From assembly GCA_035772735.1 (NCBI GenBank), contig JASDFA010000010.1, positions 134,977,001 to 135,041,000 of the forward strand: 64,000 nucleotides of DNA, in the 5' to 3' direction. The translations under genes and the position numbers were made by a program. Below are positions 57,857 through 64,000 of this stretch, piece by piece. The notes below the pieces were generated by a model, which searched no databases, was not told the origin of the DNA, and saw nothing but the letters and a program-made list of their open reading frames with translations. Source of the stretch: Datura wrightii (lineage: Eukaryota; Streptophyta; Magnoliopsida; Solanales; Solanaceae). The first letter of the stretch is position 1. Each line of letters opens with the position of its first letter.

Positions 57857-59294
57857 TGATTACGGGCAAAAATATATGCTCGAGATACGCTTTATGACTT
57901 AAATTAGTCTTGTTTATCTAAGTTATTGTATACATTTTCATGTAATTTTATATGAAGTAAAGATATGTGCTAACCAACATGATTAGCCTTTGTTTTGCAG
58001 GTTTTGATGACTTTTGAGTAACTAATCCATGATTTGGTGAAGTAGAGGCTTGGAAACGGAACTAACACGCGAACGTCGGCGAAGAGGAGGCACAAAACAG
58101 CCCACCGGCGCGTCGACAAGGTGCCACGGCAGGCAGGCCGCTCACAACAGCCCACCTGCGCGTTGGCAACGTGCCACGGCAGGTGGCCCCCGCGACCAAG
58201 GGCTGCCAACGCGCTGCCCAAGCAGCGTGACACGCTGCCAACGCGGCAGGGTGCTGCCTGGGCCAATTTCGGGTGATTTCCAGAGGGCTTCCGCGTCCGT
58301 AATGTGTCACGGAGGCCGTGCTCCGTGATGCACTCCGTGACACGTTGCTTGTTATTCTGGGAAAGAGTCCTACTACTATAAATAGCACACTTAGGTTTAT
58401 TTTTCAAAATTCAGACTTGGTGGAGCAAGGACGTGGGTTACAGGCAGTTGAGGGACGAAAAAGCTAAGGGTTTTTCTCTCTTTCTTTCTTCTTTCAATCA
58501 ATTGTTTGTATGATTAACACTTGTTTTAGGATGATTAATCCACAAATGAGTGGCTAATTCTCTTCCTTGCTGAGGTTATGAACAATGGTGATGAATTTTG
58601 ATTATTAAATTGTATGGTTTTTCATCTTCTTCTTCCATGTTGTTCTATTAATTCTTGTTTCTACTGCATTAGTGTGTGGCCGACATTAATGTACATCTAA
58701 AAAGTCCAATTTCACTCGAGAGAGCACGAAATTGGAAAGTTGTGAATTAATAGGGTATTGTTCTTAACTTGATTTGGGAAAATTGGGTTTTGATGTGCTT
58801 TCCTGATAGAAATATACTTGAAAGTCGTATTAGTCAGTTTAGGAACCGGAATTGTATTGCTAGGTCATAAATTGCATTTGATCACAGAAATGTAGACGGA
58901 TGGTTTATGATTCTTAAGTGAGATTAAATATGAGAGTTTTAATCTCTAGGCTAATGTTCTTGGCTAGCAACCGGAAGAGAAGAATAATCAAATTATGATT
59001 ATAATCAAGTTCATTACTTGTTCTTAACCTTGGCATGCTCATATCCATAGTTTCAATTCACAGTAAATATTTGTTAATAGTTTTAGTATATAATTTATAA
59101 ACAAAAATTATTTAACTTTTGGTTACGTTATTGTCAGCATAATTAGAAGTAAGCTAGAATATAGTATACTTAAGCAATTTTACTTATCCAGAGTCTCCTT
59201 GGTTCGATACTTGGCTTACTTAGCCACTTTATTACTTGTTTGACCATGTGCACTTGCGTGTCGGTTTTTAACCATATACCAAAACCACTGAACA
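57857..59294 (+). repeat. 3' LTR of the non-autonomous element (complete, 1,438 bp)
   Basis: It runs from TGATTACGGGC to CACTGAACA and is followed by target duplication GGGTC (59,295-59,299). It contains the GC-rich block (58,060-58,350), TATAAATA at 58,377-58,384, and near its end the complement-matching phrase TGTGCACTTGCGTGTCGG seen in all family 1 LTRs. Confidence 0.88.
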
Positions 59295-59299
59295 GGGTC

Positions 59300-60739
59300 A
59301 TTCTTGCCACTTCAAATGGTCCTGACCATTTAGACCTCAGCTTTCCAGGAAACAACTTCAATCTTGAATTGAAGAGCAAAACTTTCTGTCCCGGCTCGAA
59401 AATGCGATGCACCACGTGCTTATCATGCCATCTTTTGGTTCTTTCCTTGTAGTACTTAGCACTCTCATAGGCATGCCAGTGGAACTCATCAAGTTCACTG
59501 AGCTGCATTAGTCTCTTTTTGCCCGCCAGCTCTGAGTCCATATTTAGCTTTCTGACAGCCTAGAAAGCTCGGTGGTCTAACTCCACCGGGAGATGACATA
59601 CTTTGCCATAGACCAATCGGTATGGTGAGGTTCTAATCGGTGTCTTATAAGCAGTTCGGTAAGCCCACAATGCATCATCGAGTTTGCTTGACCAATCATT
59701 TCGTTGTGTATTCACCGTTTTCTGAAGAATCTGCTTCACCTCCCTATTTGACACCTCTACTTGCCCACTAGTTTGGGGGGTGGTATGCTGTTGCCACTTT
59801 ATGGCGCACCCCATACTTGGCTAGTAATTTCTTGAAACTTGCATTGACAAAATGAGCCCCTCCATCACTGATAATTGCTCGGGGTGTCCCGAACCTTGTG
59901 AGGATGTGTTTTTTCACAAACTTCGTTACTACCTTGTTGTCATTTCTGGGGCAAGCTATTGCTTCCACCCATTTTGATACATAATCTACAGCCACCAAGA
60001 TGTAACGATTACCAAATGACGGTGGGAATGGACCCATGAAGTCAATGCCCCATACATCAAAGGGCTCAACTTCCAGTATATTCTACAAAGGCATCTCTTG
60101 TCTTCTGCCAATGGATCCTGTACGCTGACACCTATCACACATTTTGACATACGCCATAGAGTCTCTGAACAGTGTTGGCCAAAAGAAACCTGACTGTAGA
60201 ACCTTGTGTGCTGTTCTCTCGCCTCCGTGATGCCCTCCATACAATGAAGAATGACAGCCCCTCAACACTTCTGCAATCTGACTCTCTGGGATGCAACTTC
60301 TCATTACCTAATCTGGTCCCTGTTTGAACAAATATGGTTCATCCCAAACATAATGCCGGCTGTCATGCCTCAATTTCCTTCTTTGCTGGTCTGTTGCCTC
60401 AGGTGGGTAGACTCCGCTCACTAGCAAGTTGACTATGTCTGCATACCAGGGAACTTCAACTTCTCCCACTTCCAAGAGTTGCTCATCTGGGAATTCTTCA
60501 TTTATGTGATCACTTTCCATCACATGCGACCGACTTTCCAGTCGTGATAGGTGATCTGCTACTTGGTTCTCGCTCCCCTTTCTGTCTCTGATCTCAAGGT
60601 CGAACTCCTGAAACAATAAGATCCATCTACGATCTGGGCTTAGCATCCTTCTTGTTGAATAGGTACCGAATAGCTGCATGATCGGTGTACACCACAACTT
60701 TTGAACCCACCAAATAGGACCTGAATTTGTCAAATGCAA
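59300..60739 (-). pseudogene. RNase H end and integrase of the family 1 element, interrupted
   Basis: Minus-strand order: RNase H tail (FDLEIRDRKGSENQVADHLS), zinc-binding HHCC part (CHSSLYGGHHGGERTAHK and CDRCQRTG), and catalytic core with the D,D-35-E residues in VWGIDFMGPFP, IISDGGAHF and TSGQVEVSNREV. The C-terminal part starts at KLRSKWSGPFEVAR. Stops lie at 60,308-60,310, 60,083-60,085 and 59,560-59,562, with a one-base excess in a C run at 59,775-59,780 (plus-strand G6). The frame breaks at 59,300, where the inserted element begins. Confidence 0.88.
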
Positions 60740-63623
60740 ACACCAGAGCTAGCATTTCCTTCTCTGTGACTGTGTAATTGCTTTGGGCCGTATTCAGTGT
60801 TTTGCTTGCATAATAAATAGAGTGGAAAACTCTATTTTTTCTTTGTCCCAATACGGCTCCCACATCCACATCACTGGCATCACACATCAGCTCAGATGGT
60901 TGTTCCCAATCAGGAGAAGTAAGTATAGGTGGTTCTATCAATTTCTGCTTCAACTTTTCAAATGCTGTAACACACTCATCATTCAACTCAAACTTTACCT
61001 CTTTTTCTAGCAGTCTGCATAGCGGTCTAGAAATGTTGGAAAAGTTTTTGATGAATCGTCTGTAGAATCCTGCATGCCCCAGAAAACTGCGCACACCTTT
61101 CACTGACACTGGTGGTGGCAACTTTTCAATAACCTTGATCTTAGCACGATCGACTTCCAACCCCTTTTTAGATACTTTGTGGCCAAGGACAATACCCTCC
61201 TTCACTAAGAAGTGGCATTTCTCCCAGTTTAATACAAGGTTGGATTCCTCACAGCGGGCCAGCACCCTGTCAAGATTCTGCAAACAAGTAGCAAAGGAAT
61301 TACCGAAAACAGAAAAATCATCCATAAATACCTCAACAAAATCCTCCACCATGTCATGGAAAATAGCCATCATGCATCTCTGGAATGTGGCGGGTGCATT
61401 GCATAACCCAAACGACATTCGCCTGAAAGCATATGTCCCATACGGACAGGTGAAAGTAGTCTTCTCTTGATCCTCCGGAGCTATGGCTATTTGGTTATAG
61501 CCAGAGTACCCATCCAGGAAGCAATAATATTCCTGTCCTGCCAACCGATCCAGTATTTGATCAATAAAAGGGATGGGGTAATGATCTTTCCTTATGGCTT
61601 CGTTTAACTTTCTGTAGTCCATACAAATCCGCCAGCCTGTGACAGTTCGAGTAGGGATCAACTCATTTTTCTCGTTGGGAACTACAGTCATCCCCCCTTT
61701 CTTTGGAACACATTGAACGGGGCTAACCCATTCACTGTCTGAAATTGGGTAGACCACCCCTGCATCAAGCCACTTGATTATTTCTTTCCTTACCACATCC
61801 TTCATTGCTGGATTAAGTCTCCGCTGCGGCTGAACGGTTGGTTTGGCTCTTGTCTCCATGAATATCCTGTGTGTGCAGAAAGCTGGATTGATACCCTGAA
61901 TGTCTGACATCTGCCAACCCATTGCCTTCTTCCTCTTTCTGAGGACCCCTAACGCTGCTTTTTCCTGTGCCTCCGTCAAGTCTGCAGAGATGATAACTGG
62001 TAACGTCTCCTCCTCCCCCAAAAAGATATATTTTAAATGGGGAGGTAATTCTTTCAGCTCCAGCTTCGGTGCCTCCTCAACAGATGGTTTCGGCAAAGGC
62101 TCTAGAGATCTCATCAATGATTGAAATTCCTGTCTCCTCGGATGATTATGTGCTCCATTCAACAATTGGACCATTCCACACGCCTCTCTATCTCCAAAAT
62201 GATCAGAGTGTGTCAATGCTCTTTCCAATGGGTCTTGAGATTCAAAAATCTGCCTAATTTCTTCATGTTCAACCACATTAATTTCCGAAAGCTCCTCATT
62301 TATAGCTGGCAACTTCATGGCTTTTAGCACATCAAATACCTCTATCTTGTCGTGCACTCGCATAGTAAGTTGACCCGCAGCTACGTCAATTAATGCTTTC
62401 CCGGTTGCCAATAAAATAAATGGGACTTCCGCGTCTGGTTCAAAATCCAGAACAATAAAATCTACCGGGAAAATGAGGGAGCCCACTTGCACTAGAACAT
62501 CCTCAACAATGCCATCCGGCCTAGCTAAGGATCGATCCGCCAACTGCAAGATTACGGTTGTAGGTCTAGGACTCCCTAGACCCAACTTTCTGAATACCGA
62601 AGATGGCATCAGATTTATGCTCGCTCCCAAGTCACACAATCCATGAGCTCGGATACTCTGCCCAATAGTAAGCTGGATAGTAAAACTTCCAGGGTCTTTT
62701 AGCTTCATGGGCAGTCTATTTTGGATCCGGGAAGTGTACTCCTCCGTCAAAGCTACCGTGGCATACTCAGTCAAATGACTTTTGTTGGCCACGATGTCTT
62801 TAATGTATTTGGCATATTTAGGCACTCCCTGCAAGACATCAACAAGAGGTAAGTTAACATGTACCTGTTTAAGCACCTCCATGAATTTCTTGAAACACGC
62901 CTCCTCCTTGTGTTTCTTGAGTCGTTGAGGGAACGGGGGTGGAGGTCTTTCTGATTCAGCTTCTTTGGTCTTCCCCCTTTCCGAACTTTGTTCCCCCTCA
63001 GCTTCTGCTGCTCTTGACTTTTGAGGTGGTCTTTCTGGTTCCACCTCCTTCAGCTGCAAACCACTCCTTGTGGTCACTGCATTTACCTGCTTCAGATTTG
63101 GATCCGTATCGCTAGGCAGTCCTCTGGGCCTTGTGTTTTGGGCACTAGCAAATTGCCCAAATTGATACTCAAGAGCCTTGGTCGCTAGTTGATTATTTTT
63201 CACTTCGGCTGCCAATTTAACATAGTCAGCCTGCAATCGCGCTTGATTAGCGATCATGGTCTTGAACATCTCCTCAATACTGGGTGATGGTGGTGGAGGA
63301 GGGGCATTGTGATTTCTGAATTGAGATTGGTTTTTGCTACCCCATGAAAAATTTGGATGGTTCCTCCAATTTGAGTTGTAGCCACTACCATACTGCTGTT
63401 GATTTCTTTGTGCATTCCCCACAAAGTTAACCGAATCTGGGTTTGCTCCACAGCACTCAGCTGAGTGCTCACTGCTACCACACACTTCACACCACATTTG
63501 CTGGACCGCATTAACTGAAGCTGAAGGCTGGTTCAAATTCATGTTGCTGAAGTGGTTGTTCAATTGATTCTGCAAGGCAGCTATCTGTGCAGCGATAGCT
63601 GTAAATCCATCCACTTCAAGCAC
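60627..63623 (-). pseudogene. Gag C-terminus, protease, RT and RNase H of the family 1 element (998-codon open stretch)
   Basis: Numbering from 63,623: a CCHC knuckle (CEVCGSSEHSAECC) near residue 45; a Pro-rich linker with VNAVTTRSGLQL; Athila-type protease with CDLGASINLMP near residue 335 and LATGKALIDV, where four residues expected between PFIL and LATG are absent; RT with WRICMDYRKLN, FLDGYSGYNQI, MSFGLCNAPATFQ and catalytic VFMDDF; RNase H with MCDASD, EKEMLA and YTDH. A one-base frameshift near 60,630-60,645 ends the stretch inside RNase H. In a live element these parts build the particle, mature it and copy the RNA. Confidence 0.9.
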
Positions 63624-64000
63624 TCCTGCTGCTTTCCTTGCTCCACCTCGTGATAAATCAACATTTCATTCTGGATTGCCCTGTGAAATCCAATTTAGCA
63701 ATTTGTACAGCTCCTCATAAGTCTTTTCCAGCGCTTGCCCTCCAGCTGCTGAATCTAGCAAAATTTTAGTATGGGGTTCCAAACCCTCAATATATGTGTG
63801 CACCAACACCTCATTGGACTGATGATGATGAGGACAGTCCCGCAACATGGATTTAAATCTTTCCCAGGCTTGATACAAATTTTCTCCCTCCCTCTGTTTG
63901 AAACTTAGAATTTGACTTCTAAGTCTGGCTGTTTTACCAGAAGGAAAAAATCTTATCAAGAACTTCCATGCTAGATCATCCCACGTTGAAATAGAATTTG
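63624..64000 (-). pseudogene. Gag capsid part, continuing past the window
   Basis: In the same frame as the downstream 998-codon stretch: FKQREGENLYQAWERFKSML, DCPHHHQSNEVLVHTYIEGL and TYEELYKLLNWISQG, typical of the plant retrotransposon gag domain. A TGA at 63,666-63,668 separates it from the rest. The N-terminus lies beyond 64,000. Confidence 0.88.

Larger units (their letters stand above)
54011..59294 (+). mobile_element. Non-autonomous LTR retrotransposon related to family 1, inserted in integrase
   Basis: Two direct LTRs (54,011-54,888, 3'-truncated, and 57,857-59,294, 1,438 bp) bound a 3-kb interior holding one disrupted ORF (54,943-55,890), a conserved post-ORF motif, a 3' UTR and a polypurine tract. 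There is no protease, RT or integrase. GGGTC flanks both ends, and the host integrase frame is continuous if the insert and one GGGTC are ignored. The LTRs are homologous to those of the neighbouring family 1 elements, so that family's enzymes probably moved it in trans. Confidence 0.88.
47978..64000 (-). mobile_element. Athila-like LTR retrotransposon, family 1 (interrupted; runs past window)
   Basis: On the minus strand: gag (from beyond 64,000), protease, RT, RNase H, integrase, then a 5.3-kb foreign insert at 54,011-59,294, integrase C-terminus (to 53,875), a spacer with GC-rich block and TATA box, T32 ORF (52,512-51,304), 3' UTR, polypurine tract and 3' LTR (49,390-47,978). The DLGA protease, RT/RNase H type and T32 position fit Athila. 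Four stops, two frameshifts and a small protease deletion inactivate gag-pol. Confidence 0.85.

Overview
The window is plant nuclear DNA, very probably from a Solanaceae with a repeat-rich genome. It holds three copies or fragments of the TS-type (tRNA-derived) SINE known from tobacco, tomato and pepper, plus plant Tekay/Del-like and Athila-like LTR retrotransposons, plant LINEs and one spliced GT-AG gene. I cannot fix the genus. Everything below was read by eye; no database search was possible.

Layout. 1-10,581: minus-strand remains of Tekay/Del-like Ty3 elements (RNase H, RT, protease, gag, primer-binding site, a truncated LTR, then a second pol fragment) broken by a solo LTR that itself carries another LTR. 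10,587-20,883: a plus-strand Athila-like element that kept gag-protease and a 'putative plant transposon protein' ORF (Transposase_32 type, T32 below) but lost RT, RNase H and integrase; its 3' LTR contains a 2.2-kb solo LTR. 20,906-24,827: LTR and gag remnants of Tekay/Del elements in both orientations. 24,829-27,310: a minus-strand LINE (ORF1 plus endonuclease) carrying a MITE.

28,702-40,791 is the one clear host gene: twelve minus-strand exons forming an unbroken 575-residue frame. The protein joins an N-terminal 3-beta-hydroxysteroid dehydrogenase/decarboxylase-like Rossmann domain to a C-terminal reticulon domain (RTN20-like). Its introns hold TS SINEs, an RTE-type LINE tail, a U6 snRNA retropseudogene and a hAT-like MITE.

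42,654-64,000 is a nest of one Athila-like family. On the minus strand lie the 3' end of an older copy (42,654-47,977) and a second copy from its 3' LTR at 47,978 past the window edge. The second copy has an intact 402-residue T32 ORF but a damaged gag-pol. A 5.3-kb non-autonomous relative in plus orientation (54,011-59,294) sits in its integrase, with target duplication GGGTC. This insert uses the same LTR family but carries only a coiled-coil/zinc-knuckle ORF with an unrecognised C-terminal domain.

The observation I rate most interesting concerns how T32 is expressed. In three copies from two diverged families, T32 is preceded directly by a splice acceptor, with a donor 0.6-0.8 kb upstream. 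In the two copies where the region survives, a TATA box and a GC-rich block resembling the element's own U3 lie further upstream. This looks like a separate internal promoter with a spliced leader.
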